A stretch of DNA of 64,000 nt from an uncultured Poribacteria bacterium (lineage in GTDB: Bacteria > Poribacteria > WGA-4E > WGA-3G). Of this stretch, positions 25,282-35,488 are shown in pieces. The DNA lies in assembly GCA_951812525.1 (NCBI GenBank), contig OX638316.1, positions 4,768,506 to 4,832,505 on the forward strand. Direction: 5' to 3'. Numbering within the stretch: the stretch's first letter is position 1; every line of letters begins with the position of its first letter. The notes under the pieces were generated by a model. That model made no database searches, was not told the DNA's origin, and was given only the letters and a program-made list of their open reading frames with translations. Made by a program: the position numbers and the translations under genes.

Positions 25282-26847
25282 ATGACACAGTTGGCAAAAT
25301 GTGCTTTCCAGACGTTCCGCAAAGAGCAGCACGGGTTATCTCTCGTTTCAACGCTCTGGATACTGACGATTCTCTCAATTCTGGCGACGCAGCTGCTTTA
25401 CTCGATCCACATAGAACAACGCACACAACGAAATTTTTTGGACAGAGCGAAGTTTCACTATGCCGCTAGAGCTGGGTTTGAATGGACGTTGGCGCGCATG
25501 CGTGGAGATCAGACGCCTTTCGATTCACTGGGGGAAAGTTGGACAGAACCTATTGAGGGACAGGTTGAAGACGGTATCCAAGTTGGTAATTTCTTAAACT
25601 ATCGTGTGACAATCACTGACGAAGCGTCAAAAGTGAATGTTAACACTGCGGACGTAGGACTTATTAGCAATTTGCTCGCGCAGGTAGGGGCTTCGCCAGA
25701 TGATGCGCTGACGCAAGAACTTGCGAATAAAATTGTAGAAGGGAAGCCATACCGCACGGTTCGAGACCTTGCTCGCGTCGAAGGAATGACATCCGAACTC
25801 CTCTATGGCGTACAACAAACAGGGGGATTCACACAAACCTCTACGACCACAACGAGTGCAACCACTGGATTCTCAACAGCCAATTTCAGCAACCCTCAAG
25901 CGACCGCAACAGATAGACAACCGGGACTTGTCGATTTAGCAACCATCTACTCAATCGATGCCAGCACTGATCCAAACGGACAACCACTGGTCAATATCAA
26001 CACCGCAGATGCAGAGGCACTCACCCAAATTAACGGGCAACAAAATCAACCTGTTTTTACACAAGGTGAGGCAGAATCACTCATCCAACAACGCGAATTT
26101 GATAAGTTTGCAGCGTTGATAGACGTACAGGCTGTTTCCGACGAAATTTTTAACAATATCCAAGACCGACTGACGACCGAAGATACTAATGAAGAAACTG
26201 AGGAAGAAAAAACCGAGGAAGAAGAAACCAACAATCCACAGCAACAAAACGGGCAACAGCAAGACGAAAATGGACAAGTGAATATTAACACTGCCGATGT
26301 CGAAACCTTTGAATCATTACCCGACATTGATCAAGGGATTGCCCAACGGATCGTCAATCACCGTGATACACAAGGATTTTTCCAGAACATTGATGCTATT
26401 AAAGATGTCAAAATGTTAACACAACAAGAATTCATCGGTATTGTTGACAAAATTACGCTAAAAGACGGAGACACACGCAACGGTCTGATTAACATAAATA
26501 CGGCACCATCGGAGATCCTCGCACTGTTACCTGGCATGGACCCACAAAAGGCGGAGGCGATTGTTGCACGCCGAGAATCGGATGCACCCGATACCTCGCA
26601 GCTACAGAGTTTTACGGAAGAAGTGATAAAAGGCAATCCGTTTACCAGTATCTCACAGCTTTCTGAGTTAGCGGAAATTGACTTTGCAACGTTTCGTGAA
26701 GTTGTGGATTGGGTAACCCATCGCTCCCACGGATACCGGATTGAAGCAAACGGCGTTGATATGGCAGACAAAGTTATCTCAACCTGTATCGGTATCATCG
26801 ACCGCACGGGTAACGAGATTCGTGTTCAATACTGGCGACAGGATTGA
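25282..26847 (+). CDS. gspK: Pseudopilin-tip protein GspK with four helix-hairpin-helix motifs
   Basis: This 521-residue protein has an N-terminal prepilin-like segment (EQHGLSLVSTLWILTILSILA) and the GspK helix DRAKFHYAARAGFEWTLARM. It then holds four ComEA-type N-[IV]-N-T-A motifs: KVNVNTADV near residue 117, LVNINTADA near 237, QVNINTADV near 333 and LININTAPS near 403. An acidic, Gln-rich linker separates the second and third. GspK usually has one or two such SAM/HhH-like modules, so this version is expanded. ATG 25282 is preferred to the ATG at 25243 inside gspJ. Confidence 0.87.
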   Translation: MTQLAKCAFQTFRKEQHGLSLVSTLWILTILSILATQLLYSIHIEQRTQRNFLDRAKFHYAARAGFEWTLARMRGDQTPFDSLGESWTEPIEGQVEDGIQVGNFLNYRVTITDEASKVNVNTADVGLISNLLAQVGASPDDALTQELANKIVEGKPYRTVRDLARVEGMTSELLYGVQQTGGFTQTSTTTTSATTGFSTANFSNPQATATDRQPGLVDLATIYSIDASTDPNGQPLVNINTADAEALTQINGQQNQPVFTQGEAESLIQQREFDKFAALIDVQAVSDEIFNNIQDRLTTEDTNEETEEEKTEEEETNNPQQQNGQQQDENGQVNINTADVETFESLPDIDQGIAQRIVNHRDTQGFFQNIDAIKDVKMLTQQEFIGIVDKITLKDGDTRNGLININTAPSEILALLPGMDPQKAEAIVARRESDAPDTSQLQSFTEEVIKGNPFTSISQLSELAEIDFATFREVVDWVTHRSHGYRIEANGVDMADKVISTCIGIIDRTGNEIRVQYWRQD

Positions 26848-26914
26848 ATTATGGATTGTGGGTTATGGGTTGTGAATTGTGGGTTATGAGTCAGGAAATG
26901 TAAGGGTAAAAAAA

Positions 26915-28693
26915 ATGGCAAAAAACCGAGTCGTGGCGATAGATATCGGCACAAACACAGCGAAAATGGTGCAACTTGAACTGTCATCTACAGCCGTGCA
27001 TCTTATTGATGCAAACGTCGTGACATATCCAGATGCGGCTGATCGGCAGCATGTTGTTGAATCGATAGAGCGTCTTTGGTCGTCGTTAGATACGCCACCA
27101 ACGCCACGAAATCTCCGCTCATTATTCAACAGGGATAAGACAGAGATCGCGCTTGCCCTTCCACGATTCTTGGTAAGTACGAAACGTTTAGGGAACCTAC
27201 CTGCTGCGACAGACAACCAACTCGCTAACATTGTTGCGATCTCGGCAGAAACAGAACTCCCTTTTCGCATTGATGAAGCCATCTTTACCTACCACGATGT
27301 GCATCGAACATCAGAGGCGGTGTCGGTAGAGTTAATATCGACCCGACGTTCTACGGTTACAGACTACCTTGCTCTACTTGAACAGATTGGCGTGTCAGCT
27401 TCGGCGGTCATACCTTCAACGATAGCAATCGCTGAGGTGGCCGCGAAGAGTGGATGCCCCCGACCCACATTCATCGTTGATATTGGTGCCGAACAGACAG
27501 ACTTCTGTTTCATGCAAGATGGTGTACTTCGGTTCTCCCGAAGTTTCCGGCTCGGTGAAAACCATCTGTCCGAGCAGGTGAGAAGTGCATTGAATACTGA
27601 TATTGAAACAGCAAGGGAAGAAAAAAAGTTCATCTCGGCAGGCGAACCTCCTACATCTACATGGACAACTCAATTCATCGGTGAACTTCAGCGTTCGATT
27701 GCTGCTGCCAAGCCCCACGAAGAAACTAATGGTTTTGGTACGGCAGAAAACGCAGGCGGTGCTACCAATCTGATGCCATCGACAGCAGAAACAGAACTTT
27801 GGTTGTGTGGTAGCGGTGCACGCGTCCCAGAACTGACCACCGCTTGTGAAACTGAACTCAACATTACAACACAACTATGGAATCCGCTCGACGCTATTGA
27901 ACAGCACGCAAGTATTGATACACAACTTGCAAGTGCAGCAGCGAAAACCATACTCGACGAATGGGGTGACACGTTGGCTGTGCCATTAGGCGTTGCGCTT
28001 AATACGCTGAATCCGAGCACAAAAGTGTCACTTCTACCTAAAGAAGCCGTTGATACGCTGACCCAAACGACACGACAACGGCAGATGTTCGCTGCTGCTG
28101 GATTAGGGGTTCTGGTGATCGGGGGACTCCTTTTTGGTGGCTATACCCTTCAACGCTCGCAGGAGCACAGATCCGAAGCACTGGACACACAACTGGCGCA
28201 CTACGCACAGCCTATGGCGTTAGCGAAAGCCCAACTCGGACGCGAACTGGCAATTACCGAGATGTTAGCGCACCATATCTCGCCACTGGACATTCTACAC
28301 ACGCTTAGTGCGATGTTCAACGATAGAACGCAGATAGCTTGGACAAATTTCAATATTACGAATCTCAACACGCCTGAGACGGCTCGCATCACCTTCAATT
28401 TGGAGAGTTCTTCTCATAACGCCATTAACTCTCTGTTGCGTGCGCTTAATCGGTCAGATGTTTTTAACAATGTTCAAGCTGGGGAAGTAACAACAACTAC
28501 CCAAAACAGGAAACAGATTTTTCAAGTGCAGGTACGCTGCAACCTTATGTCATCTGCAGTCCGGGCATTTGCTAAAAAACGCTATCCAATGCCGCAACCG
28601 TCAACCGATGACATGGCGATGGATGCTGAACTAAACATCAGACCGCCTGCGATGAACACCATCGAAGAGAAGAAAAACGAAACAGACAAATAA
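26915..28693 (+). CDS. gspL: GspL/PilM-like ATPase-fold protein fused to a PilN-like domain
   Basis: This 592-residue protein begins with an actin-like fold of the PilM/GspL type (VVAIDIGTNTAKMVQLE, then TFIVDIGAEQTDFCFMQDG). Near residues 390-412 is a membrane segment (MFAAAGLGVLVIGGLLFGGY), followed by a periplasmic ferredoxin-like PilN/GspL domain ending in VQVRCN. It would link GspE to the inner-membrane platform. ATG 26915 follows TAAGGGT. Just upstream, 26850-26889 holds imperfect copies of GTGGGTTATGGGTTGTGAAT. Confidence 0.85.
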   Translation: MAKNRVVAIDIGTNTAKMVQLELSSTAVHLIDANVVTYPDAADRQHVVESIERLWSSLDTPPTPRNLRSLFNRDKTEIALALPRFLVSTKRLGNLPAATDNQLANIVAISAETELPFRIDEAIFTYHDVHRTSEAVSVELISTRRSTVTDYLALLEQIGVSASAVIPSTIAIAEVAAKSGCPRPTFIVDIGAEQTDFCFMQDGVLRFSRSFRLGENHLSEQVRSALNTDIETAREEKKFISAGEPPTSTWTTQFIGELQRSIAAAKPHEETNGFGTAENAGGATNLMPSTAETELWLCGSGARVPELTTACETELNITTQLWNPLDAIEQHASIDTQLASAAAKTILDEWGDTLAVPLGVALNTLNPSTKVSLLPKEAVDTLTQTTRQRQMFAAAGLGVLVIGGLLFGGYTLQRSQEHRSEALDTQLAHYAQPMALAKAQLGRELAITEMLAHHISPLDILHTLSAMFNDRTQIAWTNFNITNLNTPETARITFNLESSSHNAINSLLRALNRSDVFNNVQAGEVTTTTQNRKQIFQVQVRCNLMSSAVRAFAKKRYPMPQPSTDDMAMDAELNIRPPAMNTIEEKKNETDK

Positions 28694-28747
28694 AATACAG
28701 GTTTTCGTTGGCTCTAATAAACGTCCGTGTCTATAGAGGACTGATTT

Positions 28748-30058
28748 ATGGAACTGAATTTTGAATTAACACCTCGAAGCAAAATTTTACTCGGAATTTT
28801 AGGCTGTGTACTCCTGATTGTGCTCATATTACAGGCGGCTCCTATCTTCTATGGTATATTTGCAAATCAAGACACCAAAACGAAACAAGCGGAGCTGATA
28901 AAGACCGAAAATTTGGTTCAGGTTGCTGAAATACTCAAACCTATTGAATTTGAAATTTACAAAGCCGCAGGCTTGGCACCTACAGCAGATGTACAGATGA
29001 ACACACGCACACAAGATGCCACTACACTCTTTGACACAGAATCCCCTGAAACAGTGATTCGGGCGCGTATTGATGCACTTGTCAGACGTGCTGGCATTCA
29101 ACAGAATTATCAACTGCTAACGAAGCCGGGGACAACTAAACAGACGCAAAAACTAACCATGCAGACACGGGAAAACCTTGTCCGCTACCTCTACCTCAAG
29201 CATATAGAGACGGAACAAAAAGAACTCACAGAGATTAATGAAGAGCAGACAGAAGCAGACACCTTCAATATGCTGATGAATGCGTGGCTCTCGGAAACCG
29301 AAACCGACGAAAAGAAGGAGAAATCAGACAGTTCGTCTTCCAAGTCGGCATCCGCCACAGACTTTTCAAAAACTGTTTCGCCGCGTTCCACTGGGTCGGA
29401 AGCCGAGGATAAAGCACGCTCAATTAATCCAATAGAGACTGGGGGTGTGTGGAAATTTGCGCCGCTTCCAGAAGTGATACCTATCACACTTCGCGTTAAA
29501 CTTGCGGGGTTTATCAAAACCATGACGCTGCAGCAGCTACGCGGTGCGACAGACTTTAGGCAAGGCTTCTTTGAAGCACAGATTCAGAAAATCAGAACTT
29601 CTGCGACATCCGGTATTTTGGGTATCGGTGCGAAGCCAGCTACGGTCACAATCCAATTGCGCAGGAACGGTGCGCTGTTGAACTTTCTTACGCAAGCGTT
29701 AGACGAGGTGTACATCGAGGAGCCGTTAGATATAGGTGAACTCCAATCTTCACTCATCAAATATATTGAGAGAATTCAAGAACAACAAGCGATGCTTCTG
29801 GAGCAACTGGCGTTAGCACCGCCGACTTATCAGACAGAACTGTACACCGTCGAAATGAAATTCAAAACAGACCTTGAAAAACTTGTTAACCTAAACCACC
29901 TCATTGAAACGGGTGCCAAATGGCTGACAGTGCGCGATTTACGAATTTCCGCTGATAAACAGGGCGCAGCGAGTCCCGCAGCGGCGCGTGGACGGAATCC
30001 TGAGGATGCCGGCGCGAATTTGAATGTGGATATATTCCTTATCGCTCGGATATTTTAA
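28748..30058 (+). CDS. GspM/PilO-like inner-membrane protein
   Basis: This 436-residue protein has one N-terminal membrane segment (ILLGILGCVLLIVLILQAAP), a long helical region, a Ser/Lys/Glu-rich linker near 190-225, and a C-terminal alpha/beta domain. Position after the GspL-like gene and topology fit GspM/PilO, which completes the inner-membrane assembly platform. It is longer than typical GspM (~160-200 residues). AGAGGA precedes the ATG. Confidence 0.65.
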   Translation: MELNFELTPRSKILLGILGCVLLIVLILQAAPIFYGIFANQDTKTKQAELIKTENLVQVAEILKPIEFEIYKAAGLAPTADVQMNTRTQDATTLFDTESPETVIRARIDALVRRAGIQQNYQLLTKPGTTKQTQKLTMQTRENLVRYLYLKHIETEQKELTEINEEQTEADTFNMLMNAWLSETETDEKKEKSDSSSSKSASATDFSKTVSPRSTGSEAEDKARSINPIETGGVWKFAPLPEVIPITLRVKLAGFIKTMTLQQLRGATDFRQGFFEAQIQKIRTSATSGILGIGAKPATVTIQLRRNGALLNFLTQALDEVYIEEPLDIGELQSSLIKYIERIQEQQAMLLEQLALAPPTYQTELYTVEMKFKTDLEKLVNLNHLIETGAKWLTVRDLRISADKQGAASPAAARGRNPEDAGANLNVDIFLIARIF

Positions 30059-30269
30059 CCTAAGTTACCACCTTGTAGTATAACCTGTTAGGTTGTGCAT
30101 CTTTGTGCCGAAAATGACAAGGAACACGCAAAAATGACGCTTCTCGCTGAAAAATAGGGTTCGTGACCTAAAATCATATACGTAGCAAGTTGGGTTATTT
30201 TAATAGCTTGGGCAAATAAAAAATCTTTTTAAACGACAACAGGAAACTAACAACTAAGGATTAGATGTT

Positions 30270-33218
30270 ATGCAAGGACGAAAATTCTTATTTATTTCGC
30301 TACTGTGCTTGGGATTGCTCATCGCAGGACTTGTTGAGTTGCCGGCACAGGAACAAGAATCGACAATGAGGGTCGCACAAACCGATGTAGAAGGTCGGGC
30401 GATCCGCTTTGACTTTAACTTTACGAGTCAAGAACTGAAAGGTCTCTTTGAATGGCTCTCACGCGAAACTGACCTTACTATTATTGCCAGCGAAGAGGAT
30501 ATTCAGGATAAAAAATTCTCACTCATCAATCTTAGAAATGTAACAATCGAAGAGGTAATCGAAAAAATTAAAACCGTCCTGACGCAATATGACCTGACGC
30601 TTATCCAAACCGATAACACACTCTTAATCACAACATTTGAGCGTGCCATGGTAACAAAAGGGACAGTAAAAAATATCACACCCGATCCTGAACTCGTCGA
30701 TATGACCGACGAAATCCAAACTTATATTATCCAATTAAACACTGTCGTCGCCTCCGAACAGGTAGAACGCCTCAAACCACTACTGAACAAACAGGCAAAC
30801 ATCTTCGCAGATACCGCAACAAACACACTCGTCATAACGGATGTTGCCTCCAACATACGCCGAATTGTGGCGATTCTTCAGGTAGCTGACGAAGGTGAAC
30901 GCTTTCCCTTAAAGATTCTCATTATCCCGCTCGGTTATGCTGATGCGAGTACCTTGGCACAGACATTGAGCAGCATTTTTCAGGAAAGAGATGATGATGA
31001 TAATGAGAGACAGCAAACAGGGAGTGGACCCGGTATGAGTGCAGAAGATGCCAAAACTGCTGCGGCTGAAATGAAAGCCGACGGTACAGGTTATGAAGTT
31101 CTCGACGGGACGATTAAGATTGTTGCTGAAACCAGTTCTAATTCACTCGTCCTCAAAGCCTCTGAGGCGAACCTAGTTTTCCTCCAAGAGATCGTCAGGG
31201 AGCTTGACGTCGCTCCGAGTCTGCAAACCCATATACGGACATTCCGACTCAAATACGCAGCCGCTGAAGATGTCGCAACAACACTCCAAGAAGTTCTTAC
31301 CGGCGAACGCAGCGAAAATCGTGGTCGAATGGACCCTTGGGACCGAGCGAAACTCAGAGATTATCAACGTGAACGGGGGGTCGACCAATCCCAAGGTATC
31401 ATCGGTAACGTCAACGTCTCTCACAATGATCGGCTCAATATCGTCGTTGTCTCCTCAGATCCGCGTAACTTCTCCATCATTGAAAAGGTTATCAACGAAC
31501 TCGACCAAGAACAGACCCAAGAAGAAATTAGGCTATATTTTCTAAAGTTCGCTGATGCTGAAACCCTCGTACCGAGCCTACAGGACCTCTTTGAAGGTGG
31601 CACTACTGGCGCCGATAGGGAACGTCCATGGTGGGAACGCAGATTCCGAGAACCAACGGAAGAGGGTGGTGGTGGTGGTGGATTTGGTGTGCAAGGTGAG
31701 GTCCATCTCGTTGCCGACATACGTCTCAATGCGGTCCTTATCTCTACGAGCGCACAGAATTTTGAGACGATTGATGGACTTATCAAAAAACTGGATGTCA
31801 ACATGCCGGACCAGGAATGGGGTACCCGCATGTATAAACTCAAATTTGCCGATGCTGAGAATGTTGCAGCTATCATCAACAACGTATATCAAGGCAGTGG
31901 CGGCAACACTGGAAACTTCTTCTTTTTTCTTGCTGAACGTCAACGCAATCAGACGCAAGGTTCACTCGCAGGTAACGTGACTGCTGAAGCCTACCCGACG
32001 CTGAATGCGGTCATCGTCTCAACTGCTACACAACGTAACTTCGATCTAATTACAGAGTTTATTAACTCCATGGACGTTCCCACACCCGAAGGGCAAAGGG
32101 AGATTACTGAAGCAATACGGCTTGAGTATGGCAACGCCGATCATCTTCAGCAAGTTCTCGATCAGGTCTGGGAAGGCGATGAATCTGATGGATTCGATTT
32201 TAGAGCCTTCTTCGCCTCCGGTGGCAGGCAGGAACAGCAAGACATTAACTCCTTACGTGGCAAAGTCACTATCTTTGCTGATGCCGATACCAATTCCCTG
32301 ATTGTCACGACGCGGCAGCGATACCTTCCGGCTGTCAGAGCACTCATTAAGAAATTAGACTTCGTCCGAGGACAGGTCTGGATAGATATTCAGATTCTGG
32401 AAGTCACGCTTGACGAGACCACTAAACTCGGTATTGAACTTACTGCGCAAGAAAAAAGAATCTTTGGGACCTCCATAGCTCCTGGCAACCCACTCATTGG
32501 CAATTTTGAAAGCCAACTCGGACTGGAACAGGAAATCTCTGGGTTTAACATCGGTTTGGCAACTAGGGAGTATCTGTCTCTGCTCCATACCCTTATGCGT
32601 GAGAACAAGGTTCAAACCCTGTCAACACCTTCACTATTGACACGAGACTCTTGGAACGCTACGTGGAGCAGTGGACGACGAATTCCATACCTACAGAGTG
32701 TTGATACGACGAGTATCTTGGGTGAGGCAGTTTCACAACCGCTTTTCAACTACGATTTCATCGATCCACCCGTGGGTATCAATATCTCACTCACGCCTTA
32801 CATTGCTAAGTCGCAAGTAAGCGAAGATGGCAAACGGACGATCGGCTTGGATATTGAAAACATTAGTGCGAGTAATTTCATTGAGTTTACCGACTTCAAT
32901 GCGCCTATCACCGATGATAACGCTATTAGCGTTTATATTGACGTTGAAGATGGTCAACAGATTGTCGTCGGGGGTATCATTCGGAAGAAGCAGAAACAGG
33001 TAGAAAATAAACTCCCAATCTTAGGTGATATACCGTTGATCGGTAGGCTCTTCAAAAACACCGAAACCGGTGTTGAAGATACGGAGATTGTCATCATTAT
33101 TACGCCACATATCGTTGACATCAATAATCCTGATGACCTCGAGAAACTTAAGGAGAAAGCCCAAGATTGGCAGAATAACGGTGCGACTGAAAAAGAAAAA
33201 GAGTCTGGAGAGGAATAG
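30270..33218 (+). CDS. gspD: Type II secretion outer-membrane secretin GspD, with expanded N-domain array
   Basis: This 982-residue secretin has a signal peptide (FISLLCLGLLIAGLVELPAQ), an N0-like domain (residues ~45-130), and about six N1-type modules instead of the usual three. Their starts read IQLNTVVASEQVERL, IPLGYADASTLAQTL, FRLKYAAAEDVATTL, YFLKFADAETLVPSL, YKLKFADAENVAAII and IRLEYGNADHLQQVL. The conserved secretin barrel follows from VWIDIQILEVTLDETTKLG to VGGIIRKKQKQVENKLPILG and TEIVIIITPHIV. It forms the outer-membrane exit pore. It closes the cluster; no GspC or prepilin peptidase is in the window. Confidence 0.93.
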   Translation: MQGRKFLFISLLCLGLLIAGLVELPAQEQESTMRVAQTDVEGRAIRFDFNFTSQELKGLFEWLSRETDLTIIASEEDIQDKKFSLINLRNVTIEEVIEKIKTVLTQYDLTLIQTDNTLLITTFERAMVTKGTVKNITPDPELVDMTDEIQTYIIQLNTVVASEQVERLKPLLNKQANIFADTATNTLVITDVASNIRRIVAILQVADEGERFPLKILIIPLGYADASTLAQTLSSIFQERDDDDNERQQTGSGPGMSAEDAKTAAAEMKADGTGYEVLDGTIKIVAETSSNSLVLKASEANLVFLQEIVRELDVAPSLQTHIRTFRLKYAAAEDVATTLQEVLTGERSENRGRMDPWDRAKLRDYQRERGVDQSQGIIGNVNVSHNDRLNIVVVSSDPRNFSIIEKVINELDQEQTQEEIRLYFLKFADAETLVPSLQDLFEGGTTGADRERPWWERRFREPTEEGGGGGGFGVQGEVHLVADIRLNAVLISTSAQNFETIDGLIKKLDVNMPDQEWGTRMYKLKFADAENVAAIINNVYQGSGGNTGNFFFFLAERQRNQTQGSLAGNVTAEAYPTLNAVIVSTATQRNFDLITEFINSMDVPTPEGQREITEAIRLEYGNADHLQQVLDQVWEGDESDGFDFRAFFASGGRQEQQDINSLRGKVTIFADADTNSLIVTTRQRYLPAVRALIKKLDFVRGQVWIDIQILEVTLDETTKLGIELTAQEKRIFGTSIAPGNPLIGNFESQLGLEQEISGFNIGLATREYLSLLHTLMRENKVQTLSTPSLLTRDSWNATWSSGRRIPYLQSVDTTSILGEAVSQPLFNYDFIDPPVGINISLTPYIAKSQVSEDGKRTIGLDIENISASNFIEFTDFNAPITDDNAISVYIDVEDGQQIVVGGIIRKKQKQVENKLPILGDIPLIGRLFKNTETGVEDTEIVIIITPHIVDINNPDDLEKLKEKAQDWQNNGATEKEKESGEE

Positions 33219-33289
33219 GATTTTCGAGATTATCCACAGAAATCTCGTAGCACAAACTTGCCTCGCAGTGAGCGTTTGCGCACTCACAG

Positions 33290-33310
33290 GCACAATCTAA
33301 CAGATTGTGC
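33290..33310. terminator. Hairpin between convergent gspD and TPR gene
   Basis: GCACAATCT-AAC-AGATTGTGC is a perfect 9-bp stem with a three-base loop. It lies between converging genes. No T-run follows, so it may be a repeat that also stops transcription. Confidence 0.5.
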
Positions 33311-33336
33311 TACAAAGGTAGCAACTTACATTACAA

Positions 33337-35211
33337 TTATTGGACGAGTGCTCGGAATGCTGGGGTAAAGCGGATCGCATCGAATTCATTTTGGGTTTGG
33401 AGTCTCTGGACGATGCGCTTATCGAGGGCAATCGCTTGAGTCAGGTATTCTAATGCTCGAGCGGATTGACCGTTCTTTATTGCAGCTAAACTGCCGTGAT
33501 AGAGGTATTCAGGGTTGTTCTGTGCGCGAGCGATTACCTGTTCAAATGCGTCAAGGGCTTCAGTGTAGCGTCCCTGCTTATACAATATCCATCCAAGTGT
33601 ATCGTGAATATGCGTTGCATCGGGTTCAAGTTCGTGTGCCCGCCTTGCCAATCTTTCCGCTTCTGCTAAGTTTGTCCCTAATTTATCAGCATAGAGCCAC
33701 GCAAGTGTATTGTATGCTGGCGCAAACTTGGGACCGGTTGCGATTGCTTCCGAGAGCAACGTAACTGCTTGCTCCAGATTCCCGGCTGCGCTGAAGCGTC
33801 GTCCCTGGTCCCATAGTTGGTAAGTTTTAAACGGATATTTTCCCGCTTTAAGTTCACCGGCAAATGTAATCAACTGGTCAATCTGCGGATTGGGATGAAG
33901 GGTTTGAACGGTCTTTCCTGCTCGGATGGCATCGTCGAATCGTTTTAGGTTGAAATACGTCCACACCAAGTTTTCGTGCGCTGTTATGTAACGCGGGCTT
34001 AGTGTGATCGCCTGCTCCCACAATTTAAGTGCAGTCGGTGTATCCCCGCGGTTTCCTGCAGACATCCCCTGTCTCCATAAGCGATAAGCTTGCATCGTGT
34101 ATTTGCCTGCTTTTATATCTTTAGCAGTCTTAAGCGTGAATCCAATGATATTTAATTCAGACGGAGAAACAGGCGATGCCTTGCCTAAGGAGCGTGCAGT
34201 GTTATGTGCTTTTAATGCTGACTGGCATGCCGTAATAGCGGAATTAAAACGCTCCATTTCAAGCAGGACAGAACCCATGTTTGCCCAAGCACTCACCATT
34301 TCTGGGTTTATATCTACGGCTTGTTGGTAGGCAGAAATCGCTGACTCCAATTGCTGTGTGCGTAGATAACTGTTGCCGAGGTTATAGAAAATGTTCGCTA
34401 TGACGGCAGGTTGAGAAAGTTCACTTTCGGATACCAACGAGATTGCTGAAAGATAGGTCTGAATTGCCGACTGATATTCGTTTCTGTTAAAGTATAGGTC
34501 AGCCAATTGAAGATGTGCCTGTAAATATTTTGGGCTTTCGGCAATGGCTTGTTTCCAAGCCGCTACTGCTGCTTCTGTTCTCCCAGCGCGCTTAGCGCGC
34601 ACGCCTTCCTGATAGTGTCGATACGAAGCAAGCGAATAGATGCCAGCCTGCAAGTCGCGTGCAGTCGTGAGATTGGTGTGGAGCTGCGGTTGGTCTGGAT
34701 TGAGGGTTAACCCTTCCTCGTAGGCAGTAATTGCGTCATCAAACTGACCTAATTCTTGGTATGCCAGTCCTAAATTGTTGAGTGCATCTACGTTATGCGG
34801 GCGGATTTCAAGGGCAGTTCGATAGGCCTCAACGGCCTGTTCGTAGAACGCACGTCTGGCGACGGAATCGGTGGTATCTGCGTCGCCTGCTTTGTGTGAA
34901 GCCAATCCTAATTTGATATGGGCATCAATGTCACGGGGTAGGAGTTCTAAAGTCCGAGTGAAGGCTTCAATCGCCTTTCGGAATTCTGATTTTTGATAGT
35001 AAGCCAGTCCGAGATGATAGTGTGCATCGGCAAAATCAGGCACGATTGTTGCAACCTGCTTGAAAGTCTCAAGCGCAGTGTCCAACTGTCCAGCGTTTAA
35101 TTCTTCAACCCCCTGTGCAAACAGGGACATCGCCTGTTCACTTGCGTCAGCCTGACTCCCAATAGCGACGAGAAGAACACATATCCAAATTAGGGATTGG
35201 TAGCGGGACAT
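33337..35211 (-). CDS. Secreted tetratricopeptide-repeat protein
   Basis: This 624-residue protein has a signal peptide (LIWICVLLVAIGSQADASE) and about twelve TPR units, such as ADAHYHLGLAYYQKSEFRKA and VDALNNLGLAYQELGQFDDA. The array is interrupted twice by spacers reading AGIYSLASYRHYQEGVRAKR and AGKYTMQAYRLWRQGMSAG, so the protein is built from larger duplicated blocks. TPR arrays bind protein partners. GGGAGAA precedes the ATG. Role unknown. Confidence 0.88.
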   Translation of the reverse strand: MSRYQSLIWICVLLVAIGSQADASEQAMSLFAQGVEELNAGQLDTALETFKQVATIVPDFADAHYHLGLAYYQKSEFRKAIEAFTRTLELLPRDIDAHIKLGLASHKAGDADTTDSVARRAFYEQAVEAYRTALEIRPHNVDALNNLGLAYQELGQFDDAITAYEEGLTLNPDQPQLHTNLTTARDLQAGIYSLASYRHYQEGVRAKRAGRTEAAVAAWKQAIAESPKYLQAHLQLADLYFNRNEYQSAIQTYLSAISLVSESELSQPAVIANIFYNLGNSYLRTQQLESAISAYQQAVDINPEMVSAWANMGSVLLEMERFNSAITACQSALKAHNTARSLGKASPVSPSELNIIGFTLKTAKDIKAGKYTMQAYRLWRQGMSAGNRGDTPTALKLWEQAITLSPRYITAHENLVWTYFNLKRFDDAIRAGKTVQTLHPNPQIDQLITFAGELKAGKYPFKTYQLWDQGRRFSAAGNLEQAVTLLSEAIATGPKFAPAYNTLAWLYADKLGTNLAEAERLARRAHELEPDATHIHDTLGWILYKQGRYTEALDAFEQVIARAQNNPEYLYHGSLAAIKNGQSARALEYLTQAIALDKRIVQRLQTQNEFDAIRFTPAFRALVQ

Positions 35212-35488
35212 TAATTTTCTCCCAAGCAGGTTTACAGATTCATCCTTTCAATATTGTAGCGAGTTTACCGTTTTATTGCAACCTGATGGATGAAGCCACT
35301 GAAAGATTCTGGATTTCTACTTATGGATGCGATATAATATGCGAAAGTTCAATGTCGTGCCTTCGGTGCTTGGATCAACTATAAAGCCTTTCAAAAGATG
35401 CTCTGCTATCATAACCTACGGAGTCTGTAGGATGAGGTGCGGAAAATTTCGACGCATAACAATTCTTATTCCAGACGAGGTGTGAAAA

